From NCBI GenBank assembly GCA_013396655.1, contig WBMV01000447.1, positions 260,013 through 324,012 on the forward strand: a stretch of DNA of 64,000 bases. Reading direction: 5' to 3'. The DNA comes from Campylorhamphus procurvoides (Eukaryota; Chordata; Aves; Passeriformes; Dendrocolaptidae). The position numbers were made by a program, and so were the translations under genes. The notes under the pieces were generated by a model, which was given only the letters and a program-made list of their open reading frames with translations, was not told the origin of the DNA and made no database searches. Of the stretch, positions 21,801 to 35,111 are shown in pieces. Numbering within the stretch: position 1 is the stretch's first letter; every line of letters starts with the position of its first letter.

Positions 21801-24800
21801 GACCGCAGGCAGATGAATATCTGTGATGAAAAAACAACCCAACTGCAATGTAGAGGAATGCTTGAAGCCTCCTTTGTTATGACTACAGTAAAAATACACA
21901 TCTATTTTCCTAGAATAACAAAGCATTCATTCTCTCTCCTGCTTGGAGCTGTTGGGCAATTACAGCATGTTATTAGCACCAATACAAATGTCTTGTGTTT
22001 TGAAAAATGGAAGAATTTAATGAGTAAGGAGAATTAATACCTTCCCTATAGCCCTGCCTCTATATTTGCTTAAATGTTTTGCTTTAAGGAGTCATTGGAT
22101 TAAAAAAATATATAATCTATCCTGAAATCAAGGACTGGCGCCCAAGACCTCCCTCTGTCAGGGGGGCATCTCTATAATTAAGGTACAGAGATGGGCTTCC
22201 TATTATTGCTTGTGCTTGTCCTGGCTTTATGATTCTTCATTGCTTTTTCTGTCCAGTGGTCTCTACTGTAGGAGGGAAGAGTCAGGCAGCTTAGCCTCCT
22301 GTCTCTGGCATAAGAAACTCCCCTTTAAAAAGGGAACGGCAGGTTTGAATACCATTCCTTTGAGGAAAACACTGATCTCTTTTTATTTTGGGTGGATATC
22401 CAAACCTTTGCATATTTGAACTTGGGGAGGCCACTTTTAAACAAGGCACATTTGATTCCCAGGGCAGAGCTAGTTACCTAAATCTAGAAATGAATGAAAG
22501 GAAGGAGGGATCAAAATATGTTCCAGTCAGACATGCAGAAGCCTAATCTGAGAAGAGGAAGAATCTCAGCTCTCCTCTGCCTTGCCTTTCCCTTTGGTTG
22601 ATTTCAACAGATGCTGCTCTCCCTCATTCAGAGGTTTTCTTGGTAGAAAAAGGATGCACCACTGTCTAACTCACTCTGTTCCTGAAAGGGGAGAGAGATG
22701 CCTAAATCAAGCTCATGAATTACAGTCCTTGAGTACCTGCCTAGAGATAAAATACTCAACCCTGAGTCCCTTGTGAATCTTCCCCTTTTGTTCTTTGTGC
22801 CTAAATTTGAAAACACACCTACCATGCATATTAAAAAATAAGAGGCCATTAAAAAGGCAAAGTATCTTTCTCTCCTTTGTTTATGCCATCAATTAAGTGT
22901 TTGCACCCCTTTCCTTGCATAAGATGGACTTGTGCAGTGGTCCAATTCAGAAAACAGATTCCTGAGAGAATAAAACCACTCAGAACAGGCTAGATTCTAG
23001 TTAGAGCATTAGAGCAACTCTCTAAGCTTAGTTCATCTTCTAGTTCCTCTGGTACTAATGTTTTGCAAGACACAAGGCCAAAATGCACAGGAAAGGAGGA
23101 AATGTGTGAGAAGGGAGGGAAACCAAGCAGCAGTAGCCCAAACTTAGAGCAGCTTATGTTTTGTTGGAATCATATTCCAAGGTATGGTTTGGGCTGTTAT
23201 CTTCTCAGTGGGTTGCCATCATCCATACTTCCTGTAAAATAAGTCTGTTTCAACTGCACACTGAGTCTCAAAATAGATTAGATATCACCCATTGTAGAGT
23301 TTAGTGATAAAAAAAAAAAGACGGCAATGAGAAAGCCCCAAGGGTGGGGTTTCATGTGATGCTGAATGCAATTTAACAGCTTGCTGCTGCTGGAAGGGCG
23401 CTACTCATCTTTTTTTCTCCTGCTTTTCCTCCCACAGAGGCGCATGCCATTAATGCTTGCCTTGCATCAACTCCAGCATTCATCTTTCACTTATTTTAAG
23501 AGTTGGTCAGTTTGTCTCACTAACTGCATCTGAAAACAAAAGCCAGCAAAAAGTGAGTGGTCTACTGGGCTTAGAAGCTGAGTCAGCTACCTTGGTCACC
23601 TGGCACATTCAGATGAGCACCACACCAAGCAATTCCAGGGAAGGAGCAGGAGGCTTAGCTGGGAGTAGGATCACCGCCTGTTGGGAACACCAAGCTGCTA
23701 GGTTGGCTCAGTTTCCTGCCAAATTGCAGCCCAGCTCTTCTTGGACTTTGCTGTCCAAAGCACATTATTAAATAAATGCAACTCCTCTGTCAGAGCCCTG
23801 CCAAACTTTTACTGTTATGCACTATGGGCCAAATGAGTTTGCAGATCCTTGTAGATCCAAGAACCAGCTTTCTCCTTGGCTCTTGCTGGCAGCTTGGGGA
23901 AGTTGTGGAACAGTGGTGCAATGTGCTTCCCCTCCAGGAAATTCTGATTACTAATGTAGCAATCTAATTATGTGCTTGAAGCTTTTGGAGAATCTGCATC
24001 ACCAGCCCCTGGAGGGGAGCAGCGGGAATCCAAATAGATGCTAGGCAACAATAGTAGGAAATGCTGCGATGAAGCCTGCATTCAGTAGAGAAGAGTGTCA
24101 CTTAAATGACAAAATACCTACTTGAGAACTTCCTCTCTTTGAGCAGCAGTCTAGTGATTCCTTTGTTAAGAGAACTTGACATTTTGTTCAATGTCAGGTC
24201 ACAGGTTTTACAGGCAGCTGTCATAATGGGCCCAGCCTCTCTCTGATGGGATTTATAAGCCAAGAGATTCACAGATCTGTTTCATAGGTCATAGCACTGG
24301 TCCTGTCCTGTTCCCCAACCCTAAGTGATTTCAGGTGGCCAACAGTCAAGGAGAAGGGAGAGCTCTTTCACCCCTGAGGAGCAACAGGATACAATTTGAG
24401 TGAATATAATGTAGAAAGTCATCTACATTCTTTGGACAGAAAAACAACTTACTGTGTCCCTGAACCCCAGACACCTAGGCCATAGGATCCACTCAGAGCA
24501 GCTGAGACACACTGTGATTTCATAGAAGCTGTGGTGGAGAGATGGGAACCTTTCTTTCCCTCCCACACAATGAGCAACATGAGCCTTCCAACCTCCTTCA
24601 AAGTGAAGTCGATTTGCTTCAGTGAAAATTTCTCTCTGTGGTACACACACCGAGTTACTATCAACAGTATCTGCTGCTGAGCTATTGTTGAGTACGTAAC
24701 AGAGCCATAGGAACCCTAGACTCCAGATTGTTCCTCACAGAATCGTTCAATTTATGCTGCCAAGATTGGAAATAGGATGTGTGCACTTTCTGACAGGATT

Positions 24801-27800
24801 TGGGAAGTACAGGTATTGCAGTAACGCAGCCAGGGAATTCTGAAGAGGAGATGTCCTGAATTTCTTGGCAGGGATGAAAGAAGAAGGTCTGAGTCACCGG
24901 TGGTACAGCAGAGCTTCTATATTTTCATTTGTGATGATGGCTGCATTTTTTTCTTTCCACACTTATGCCACAGTGTGCAGTATCTTTGCACTCTGTTTCA
25001 AGCTCTAGTTGTGCAAAGGAAGATGATTGTTGCGGCTGCATTCAGTGCCTGGTGTGGAGCCTTTTTTCCAAGAACACACTTGCCTTAGACTTGTAGCATG
25101 AGTGTTCAGATATGCTTAGCATTAAAACGTGGTTAACTTGGTTTCTAGCCCAGCCGAGCTTTTACAATTAAGGAAGACATTGTACAGCAAAATCAGACTT
25201 CTGTGTTTATTTATTTTTAGCTTCTATGGAAATTATAATGATGCAGTCGTGCTCTCAGCATGTGTCCCCTGTGTGTCTGTCTGTCCTCCCCTTGCAAACA
25301 ACTCCTGGACGTTCTGAGCCCAGCTGTACTCAAAGACAGCAGTTTCAAACATATTGGGTCCCTACACATATCATGAAAACAGACAGTTGAATATAGCAGA
25401 GGGGAAGCCTACAGCCTTATATGGAAGAAAATGTATGCCATCAACTAAAGCCATGTTAGGTAAAAGGAATTGAGACAGGAGTGCAATATTATATTATATG
25501 TCCCAAATTCATAAAGAGTTTTAATCAGAGGTGGCACCACTATCAGATGGTGGAAGATCCACCATCAGATGAAAATGAGTTGGAAGCCAGGTTTCATTTG
25601 CTGTGTGACATATGGAAATATTTGATTACTTAGGTGAGTAAAAAATAAATACTAATTTGTCTCCCACTCTTTCCTGCTCTGTTGCTTTGCTTCTTTTGCT
25701 GCAGGCCTTTACTATAGAACCAGATCCTGTGTGACAAGGAAGTGAGGGTTGATAACTATGCATAGAAGGCTTAATTTTAAGAGAATGTTCATGAAACTTA
25801 TCCACTGAATTTGAATAAGGAATATTTTACATGGTTTTGTACATCTCACCATTAACCTGTCATTGGTTAGGTCTTAGCAGGTCACCATGTGTTTGATATG
25901 TCCTTTGCTGAAACTATAATATATATTATCCACATATTATTCCCCTTAGGTGAATTCAAAGGCTCAGTTGGAGAAAACCACAATAAAACTCTGCTAGCTT
26001 TAAAGTTCTGGTAGGGTTCTAGCTACTTTCAATAATTCATACATCTCCTATCTTGTGGGGAAGGCCTTACGTTCTCCAAAATGAATCATTCATACTACCA
26101 GTTTTCTGAATCAGGACATAGTGAAGTACTAACAGAAATATAATATAAATTTCAGTTGCCAAAAGAAATAAACTGAATGTTGTAATGTGCATTCCCTGTG
26201 GGTTTTACTGTCTGTCTTTGTCTCAACCACAGTATGTCAAACCCTTCAGTATGCAAGTAACTCTATGCATATAAATAGCCACCAGACCTTCTCAAGTATT
26301 CAGAGGTCTGTGGCTTCACAGAACAAATACATATGAGTATGCAGAGAGTGATGTTGCAATAATTACTAATCATACTGTATTTTTACATCAGTTGTACAAT
26401 GTACTAGATCTATGCCTTCATTATTATGAGTTATTCTTTTGACTTCAGCACATTTATTCATGTTAGTGGACAAATGCACTGTTCTCCCTGTACTGGTGAA
26501 GGAAATAGTAAATGTCCCTTGGAACCAGAATTTTAGCATCCAGACTATTAAGCTGGAAAAAGGATCCCAGCAAGGGATCCTGTCAGAAGGCTCTCCTGAG
26601 CTTGAGCTGGGGTGTGCAGCCCCTCCCCACACAGTCCCTGGATACTGTGTGGTAATCAGTCATGGACCATTCGCAATATGCAGTTTGTTTGGATGCAGCC
26701 ACCCTCTTTGGGGAGATAAGAGACTTTAACAAAATGGGTAGTCACAGTGGGATCATAAGCATATTTAATTTGCTAGCACAGACATTGTCTTATCATCTTG
26801 CAGTTGCTAACATGGATACAGCTAATGTGAATTTGTGAGTATAGAAAGAATCTCCTTTACAGACTGACTATTTGCGACTCTTGCTTATCCATTTTGTTCT
26901 TTTAAAGATGGTTTTAACATCAGTTCCTTCTTCACCTTTGAGGCCCAGCTGTCACCATTTCCTGTTTCTACAGCTCACCCTCAAATTAAGGTAGACTCCT
27001 TCTGCTCCCCTAAGCAGCAGTGGTGTCAGCAAGTATTGCAGAAGCAATGCAGAGCCAGAAAGATCTGAACTGATCTTTGGCAGATTTAAAAACCTGTCAT
27101 CTTTCAATGCAAGAACAAGCCTGTGTAAGGGAGGATTAGCTCAAAATGCATTCTGCATTAAAATTCAAACTCTGTCATAGCAGAAAGATGCTCTTCTTCC
27201 TTTTTTTTTTCTCCCCCAAAAGGAAAAAATTCTAGTGCATATTTTGATTGTTTTTCATTCTGCTTCTGACAAAAGTCTGTAGAGGAAGAATCAAAATAAC
27301 AAAATACAGTTTAAACAGGGCAAAACTCATGTAATTAAGAAGTCAATATATGATTTTTATTAGTCATGGATGTATATTAGTCAACAGTTTTAAATATGTT
27401 AAAACCTACTGTTTAGTCCTCAAGTGCTTTTCATCTCCTTTCCTTATTGCTATTTTTTTATATTGTCAAAGGATCTAGAGACCCAGTCCTGACTGAGGAC
27501 TAAGGTCCTCATTGTGCTCACCATAGAACTTTCGCTTGATGGGTTTGTCTCTTTCAAAATGTTTGCTCAACTATGATTATTACTCAAATTATGCAATAGT
27601 GTGACTATATACATAGGATTACCATAGACAGATGGTCTTGAATCAATTCACTGTGTTTTGTTGTTTTAATAAATAACACGCTTTAATTAACTAAAATCTC
27701 AGCCAAGCATTTCCGTATCAATTTTCCATAGTCTTCCTTTGCCTTTTTGATTGTAACAGCAGCCATTTCACATTCAGATGTTCAGAATATATACATTAAC

Positions 27801-27895
27801 ATCACCTTTCATGCATAATTTTAAAGCCACATGCAAATCAAGTGCTTATAGAGAAATAATTATTCTCCCAGTGCACTTGTATAATCATGAAAAAA

Positions 27896-27910
27896 GCTGA
27901 CTTTGTCAGC
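27896..27910. promoter_or_regulatory. Palindromic MARE-like GCTGAC-TTT-GTCAGC
   Basis: Two perfect inverted GCTGAC arms separated by TTT. This resembles a Maf recognition element (TGCTGAC half-sites) but with a wider spacer. An octamer-like ATGCAAAT lies about 65 bases to the left. Function is only inferred. Confidence 0.3.
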
Positions 27911-29345
27911 ATTCATTGCTTTGCTATAAAGTATTATTCCTGATTTACAGTGGAGGGCAGTAAGAAACACAGTTTAGTCCCTAATTTCTGAAATCTGGTA
28001 TCAGACAACTTGAACCCTCTGGGTATGTCTAAAACTGTGGGACCAGAGACTTCAGGTCCCAAAATGTACCCTGGCCACACTGTAACTGCATATGAGGATA
28101 AGGTTCTGATCCAGAATTTTGCCCCTTTCCTGCATTCTGTTTTTCATTGGAAGGAAATTCAAGTGTATGGGAAAAGAAGGCTCTGCAGTGTGTTCCAGTT
28201 GCTCTCCATCTGAACAGGCACAGGATAACAGCAGCGAGGATTGGGAAGGGGAAGGACAGAGGAAGGACACACCCTAAAACCCATAGTACCCTGCACATTG
28301 CCTGTTACCAATGACAGGAGATATGTAGTGTGAAAAACTTCCATTTACACTGGGGTCTAGATAAAGAAACTTGTTGGCAAGTACGGGACTAGGATGCAAT
28401 CTTTTCTTTTGATTCAGGATCTTATTCCAGGATCGTTCTTTCCCTCATTTCTGGCTGCTGCTGCAGAACCACTCTGGATAATATGCTATTACATATTCAT
28501 ATTACAGTTGCAAAATAATACTCTGTGCAATTTAAATTCTCATTTTTAGAAATCACCTTGAGATAGTAAATGTAAGAAACCAACAAATTTTCTTCTTATG
28601 ATCAGTTCATCTATAGCCTCTCTTTACAGCCACATTTTTCCTGTTCCTGATACCTATAGATCACTTTTTTTTTCCAGATTGTATTTTCATTATTACTCTT
28701 CATCTATGAGAAGTATTTCAGTTGCCCTGCAGCAGACTGGCATTTCTTCTGGGATGTTTCAAGGAGAGCTAATTTGCATCAGGAAATTGTTTCAAGGTGA
28801 TCTATCTGGGACAATCAAAAAGTCTGCATACTCTGTATGTGCTATGTAGACATATTTTGTTATTTCCTTTGTACTTCAAAACATGACCTCTATCTCACAA
28901 GTGTCTCACCTCCATGACCAGTCTTTGCCTTTTTCATAGTAAGTGGGCAATAAATGTGTGGTTGCCAATTGTGATATCCAAGAAAACTGTGAGGGAGGAG
29001 TCTGTCCAAACTTAATCAACAGCTGGAGACTAAAGGGGACTGCCATGGGTCAAGGCTGGCTTCCAGCTCTGAGGGAAGAAGTGGACAAGGCCAGGTCCCT
29101 TCTTCGCCTGGAGATATTGTGAAAGGGCTGCTCAGAATGTCCTTCCTTTATGCGCAAGGTTATTTTTTTTTTCCTAAGTAGAAGACTTGTTTATTTTCTG
29201 CCATCTCCCAAGCTGGAAATGCAAAATGCTTCATTTACCGTGGAGCCACTAAGGATCAAGTCAAGGGGTTCCATGCAAGAATTTGAAGTGGATTGAGGAA
29301 AAGCAGTTCCAGTAGGGAATATACTTTGTCAACAGATACTACTCA

Positions 29346-29370
29346 GTTTCAGGGTTCCCTCGGGCCTATG
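29346..29370 (+). repeat. Short dispersed repeat, copy 1
   Basis: GTTTCAGGGTTCCCTCGGGC and the following CTATG match the copy at 31224 with two differences. The similarity does not clearly extend, so this may be a remnant of an old repeat family. Confidence 0.5.
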
Positions 29371-31223
29371 TGTATGTGCCTGGTCACAAGACAGGCAAAA
29401 CATTGCATTTCTGCAAAGGTCCATTTTTCTCTCCCCATCCAGCCTTGATCTAGCCAGAAAGCAAAAAAACAGGATTGCATTAAAGTGGGGAGTAGTGTGT
29501 GCTTGCAGTATGCTACCACATTTCTACCCAGCCTATGGCATGGCTCTCATTACACAGCAGATGTGGCTGTTCTTCTTTCTCTTTCCTCTCTTTTCTCTCT
29601 AGCCAATGACTTTTTTGATCATTTGAACTGATTAAGCCAACAAAGCCAGTTTAACTGTTCTACACAGCCATATCAAATTATATGTACTGAATCTGCTAAT
29701 GTCATGGCTCAGTTAGACAGAGATCTCCAAGCTTTCTGCTTCCCACATCTCTCTCACAGGAAGGCTTTCACCAGAAATATCAGTAAGTTTGTCATCTTAC
29801 ACTCTCCCTCAAGTACTTCATTACACTCCTTAAAACTATCCTTTTTGAGAAGAACTGGTAACAGTGCAGAAATCGCCATGCAGGTCTATACAGCACGCAG
29901 CACTGCAGTGTCCTGTGTCCATTGCCTAAGGTTTCTAAAAATGGATGCACTGTGATTGATCCTAATTGCTCTTCTCCATTTCTAATGGTTAATCGTATTT
30001 TGTGTACTCCTACTCTCCCTGCCTGAGTATGAAATTATACTCGGAGAAGCAAAATCTGCAGGGCTGGAGAACAAAAAACTATTTCCTGACTTCTCATTAC
30101 TTTTTGGGACGACAGTATGTCTCCTCAAGGGCTCCTACACAGGACTTCTTGTGCCCTAGGTCTATGAAAAGTACTATAGGCACAATGTACCAGGCCATTC
30201 AAACCTACTATCCTAAAGATTTCTACTGCTTCACCCCAAAACAGGCAGCCTCTGTCTGTAGCACACACTGACACTAAAAGTTCCCAGCCAGATCTGCCTT
30301 TCCAGGATCTGTCACCAGGCACAAGACAGCCAGCTTGAGGTGGTGCTGAGAGCATAGTCTCGCTCCAGTGCTAGTGCTTCCCGAGGCAGATATGAACCTG
30401 TCAGATGAAGTCAGTGGTTATAACCACAGTGTTAAAATAAGATCCTGTGTTGCTGAGTATTGCTAGTAGCTCCGTGATGGAGAGAAAGCTGTCTGAAGCT
30501 GTGCCGTTCAGGATGTGTTTTGGTAAGAATGAACGTATATACCCAAACTGAAAGTGTTAGATTAGAAAAATACACAAACCATTATGTGACAATAATGCAA
30601 AAGAATCTTGGAAAGGTACTAATGTTTCTACATTGTCATAGAGACAAAAATGGGGCATACTGGAATATGGGTGGACAGGCCCTATGTGCAGGGTTAGAGG
30701 TTTTGGTGGAGAACTGAGAAATCACTCCCTGTAAACTGTCCCTTCAGCATCTGTTCATTCTGTTGCTGTGTGAAGGCACTCCTGAAGTGCTGGACAGACT
30801 GAACACAACTTGCCATCGCTCATTAAAAACTTGCTGTTCAGGCCATGAGGATGTGCTGCCCTTCTCCAGAGTGGCACAGGGCTCCCTGGAGGACATGGAC
30901 AGCCAGGAGGCAAGTATATGTTTGTGGTGGCTATGGAAGTGGCAAGGGTTAACCTTCCCACACGAGAGCCTGCCTGGCAACTGTTTCCATCCGAGTACCT
31001 GAAGAGCCCTTTGAGGACATCAGGTTCCTGTCTCCAGTTACCTTAAGGCTATGTGGGGGAATTTATGCAAAGGGGCAGAGGAGCTGATTCCAGGAAACAC
31101 ACAGCTTAACTGGAATCCTCATTTGTCTTGACTCACTCTATGAATCTATAAGATTTTTTTCCTTTTAAAACTACCTTTCACACTGTATACAAAACACCTC
31201 CCTGTGTGACACCTTGCATTTAG

Positions 31224-31248
31224 GTTTCAGGGTTCCCTCAGGCCCATG
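31224..31248 (+). repeat. Short dispersed repeat, copy 2
   Basis: GTTTCAGGGTTCCCTCAGGC and the following CCATG, in the same orientation as the copy at 29346. Confidence 0.5.
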
Positions 31249-33711
31249 TTTCATACCTCATGTGGTCATTATTTTATGACTTGGTTGCTCCATGTCCCTC
31301 TTCACCTGCTCCATGCTGAAAAAGCACTGGAATCACTTCCACCTTGAGACACACACCCCATTGTACCCCAATTTTTCTGCTAGGATCTCAATTCTCTTCC
31401 CATACCAAATGTGCTCTGTCCATATCATTTTCCCTTGCCACCAACGCTTCAATCAAGTGCAAGAACTTTGTCTTCCTCTCAATTTTCCTGCTCTTGGCAT
31501 AGTTGATGTTAATTTTCTTATGCTAAGGACTTTATGCTCTTTCTTGCTGTGGTAAAGACTTGATCATTTTTGTCTTTACAATTTAGGCTCTCCCCATTCC
31601 CTTCCCTCCCTAACTCCAGGGCTGGATTCATATCCCTTTCCCCAGTATTATTATGGGGTTTTATTTCTGTCTGGTAGAGGAATTATTCACAGTATGGATG
31701 TGTCCCAGCTGTACTGACAGGGCAAACAGAGGATGGATGGGCACTGCTATCTAGAGAAGGTGTTAATGGATTTTTGGTTCACTATACACAGAAAAGTGCC
31801 TAGGACTGTAGTTCTGATGTACTTAAGAAAAAGGCCGCCTACCCTCTTCATTTTTTATTCCTTCTTCATTATTAAATATTCACTAAAATCAAGCGAGTTC
31901 TGTACTTGTGCCAAGAACACACCCTGAAACTCAAAAAATAAATGGAAACTGTGTCCAGAAGTTACTGCTTTAGGGAAGACAGAAGTACCACGAGGCTGAA
32001 TGCAGGGCTGACAAACTCAGCCTGTGACTTGTACAAGGCAGAGGAGAAAACACAGTCTAGCAAATATGATAATGTGATTTATTCAAAGATGTTTTCACAC
32101 TGAAAGACATCTCTTTAGGTCTCCTAAACCAAAACAAGGTGATAACCCCCATGCATACTGAGAAAAGAAAGATATACCAAATCATGTCTATGCATTTTTT
32201 AATAAAATACTCGCAACTTCCTTCTTAATTTGGGTTTAAAACTAGCATGAAAATTGTCTTAATCTCCACACTCCCAGTCTTATCAAACTGTCTATTTCTC
32301 TCACACTTTTTTCTCTGGATATTTATTTTTGGCTCATCTGTCATTCCTGTTTCATATTTGTTTGTGTTTGTTCTTGTTTTTCAAATATGGAACCTGTTTC
32401 TATTGTCTTTACTCAGGCAATTCCTTATTGAGAACAAATGGCAGTCTTACTGGAGGAAAAACAAACCCATGGTTTTCATATTAGGATTGTCGTGGCTTCT
32501 GTGACAAGCTGCATAATGGTAGGGATATTCACCAGTATACAAGTAGCCTCAGATTTGATTGCAGATTGCCAGTTAAATAGTATGTTTTCATTTACAATGT
32601 AAAGAATTTATTGTTGATAACATTTACTATTTTTAACCTCTTTTTAAAATGTTTTCCGCTCAGAAGGGGCAGTATTATTTAGGAATCTAATTCTTGTTCT
32701 ATGAATTATTGAAGACTGAAGGAAAACTAACTGGTTTGCTGGCAAGGCACGTATGTAAAAACATTTACCCATGCCTTTGCTTGATGATAGCTTCTTATCA
32801 CTCATTTGAATGATGCAATATTTGCAAAAAATTCTGTATTCTTCACTGTTGCTTCTAGAAATGGCCAGGTATTTCCAGGTACATACATTTTGTTAATCTT
32901 GAAAGGGGATTGTAAGCTCCTTTTTTAGGAGAGTGAAGATGGATGATTTACCTCTAAGGCAGTCAAGACTCATAATTGCACGTCTTCAGTCAATGGGAAT
33001 ATTGCTCTTGACTTCAGTAACTACAGATAAAGTCATAGGCAGGAATACAGATCTTTCTTTTTGTACAAGCCTCCCCAGAGGAGATAGTTGAGAATTTTTC
33101 TTAGATTGAGACTACAGTTTTGAGTCTTGATGTTTCTTTATAAATTACTATTTCCTTTATCCTTCCTGCATAATTTATCTCCCTAGTGCAGAGTCAGAGC
33201 CACCTTGAATAGGTAGGTAGTCACCCTGCCACAGCTTGTTTTGCCCTGAGCTGGTGTGATCAATGCTGTATTATGGTGGACAGAGAAGATTATAACAACT
33301 GACCACAGGGATTTCCTGAGAAGCTAAGAAATATCTCTCTCATTTCTTTCAACTTCTTCAGTGTTTACTCCTTGTAATGGTATCACTACCCCACTAATCA
33401 GACTTAAAAATACAAAGAAAACTTGATTTGTTTGCTCTGTAGCTTTAAATAATCCTGAAGACAAAAATGTTGGAGAGAGATTGCATGTTATTTATTTTTT
33501 TGTCTCTATAATTGGGCAAAAGTTGAGGCTTTCTGGGGAGTAAACATATTTTCAAAAATCCATTCAGGATTTGAGAAGATGGCCCTTTATTAAAACAGGT
33601 TTAAATTACTGACAGATATCTAACTCTCTTTGGCCCAGGGACAATACTTAACAAGCATTATGCTTCAGCCCACTCCAAATTCTGCTTCATTATAACCCAC
33701 AGTTTTAACTT

Positions 33712-33733
33712 TTTCTCCTCTCCTCTCCTCTCN
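33712..33733. repeat. TCTCC pentamer repeat ending in a single N
   Basis: About four CTCTC-type units end at an N at 33733, which suggests an unresolved repeat length or a sequence join. Confidence 0.85.
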
Positions 33734-33908
33734 GTCTTGGCTGTATGATGTTCCCCACATCACCTGAGGGAACATGGCTATTCCTCTGCTTTACTAGAAC
33801 TACCATATCATAAAGAAAACCTCCCTCATGTTGACCATTCCTGGAGAAACCTTTTCTTGTTCTTATTAAGCCAAGTGACCTTATTGAACTTACAGTTGTT
33901 TAAAAAAA

Positions 33909-34509
33909 TATATATAAAATGGGGTGGGGTGTTTAACAAGCTTACAAACTGAGTAGAAAGATAATGTCCAAGCAGCTTAAAAATTTATCTCAAATGCAAA
34001 AGTAAGGATACCACTGATTACTGCCATGGGACAGCTGGTGGACCCCATTCTCTGTTACCAGTATTCTCCTGCAGGTTCTCTTAATTTATGTTGCTGCTCC
34101 TTCTGTCTTTCCAGTATGCTCTTCCTGTCACAAAAAAACCAACCAAACAATCAAAAACACACAAACCAAAACAAAAAGAAGACAAACAAAAAACAAAGAA
34201 AACCAAACAAACAAAAAAACCCCAACAACAACCAAAAAACCCAATGAACGCAGAGATCTCAGGCATTTTTGCGCACACACACACACGTAACCCCCCAGCA
34301 TCTTCATTGCCAGGCTGACAATGTCAGTTGTTATGACATTCAGAATGAAGTTTCATATTACATCCAAAGCTAAGTGACTGTGGCTGCTGCCTGCCAGGAG
34401 CCCTGACAATGTTCCTTTCCCTTCCTCCCCCACTAGCCAGCTCTGGCTGCTTCCCTGGAGGCAGCTCCAGGGATGGTGCAGCTGAGCAGGGAGCGGATCA
34501 GAGCTGATC
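33909..34509 (+). repeat. 601-bp duplicated block, copy 1
   Basis: It is identical by eye to 34511-35111, offset 602, including a CAAA-rich tract (34130-34240), a CA run and all open frames. The copies are separated by one N at 34510. Perfect identity across simple repeats points to an assembly artefact. Open frames here encode low-complexity Lys/Thr/Asn-rich peptides and are not genes. Confidence 0.95.
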
Positions 34510-34510
34510 N

Positions 34511-35111
34511 TATATATAAAATGGGGTGGGGTGTTTAACAAGCTTACAAACTGAGTAGAAAGATAATGTCCAAGCAGCTTAAAAATTTATCTCAAATGCA
34601 AAAGTAAGGATACCACTGATTACTGCCATGGGACAGCTGGTGGACCCCATTCTCTGTTACCAGTATTCTCCTGCAGGTTCTCTTAATTTATGTTGCTGCT
34701 CCTTCTGTCTTTCCAGTATGCTCTTCCTGTCACAAAAAAACCAACCAAACAATCAAAAACACACAAACCAAAACAAAAAGAAGACAAACAAAAAACAAAG
34801 AAAACCAAACAAACAAAAAAACCCCAACAACAACCAAAAAACCCAATGAACGCAGAGATCTCAGGCATTTTTGCGCACACACACACACGTAACCCCCCAG
34901 CATCTTCATTGCCAGGCTGACAATGTCAGTTGTTATGACATTCAGAATGAAGTTTCATATTACATCCAAAGCTAAGTGACTGTGGCTGCTGCCTGCCAGG
35001 AGCCCTGACAATGTTCCTTTCCCTTCCTCCCCCACTAGCCAGCTCTGGCTGCTTCCCTGGAGGCAGCTCCAGGGATGGTGCAGCTGAGCAGGGAGCGGAT
35101 CAGAGCTGATC
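34511..35111 (+). repeat. 601-bp duplicated block, copy 2
   Basis: This copy starts immediately after the single N at 34510 and continues into unique sequence (CAGGGAGAGCTCATCC). Copy 1 is joined on its left to unique sequence. Together they look like two overlapping contig ends that were not merged. Confidence 0.95.

Larger units (their letters stand above)
18803..33700. other. MED4-ITM2B spacer, middle part
   Basis: About 15 kb of mainly unique, AT-rich DNA. No open frame resembles a known protein, and no splice-linked exon series was recognised by eye. Distal regulatory elements are possible but cannot be shown without comparison to other birds. Confidence 0.55.

Noticed and set aside
34026..34920. 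Paired identical Lys/Asn/Gln-rich open frames
   Set aside because: They are translations of CAAA-rich simple sequence inside the duplicated block, not genes.
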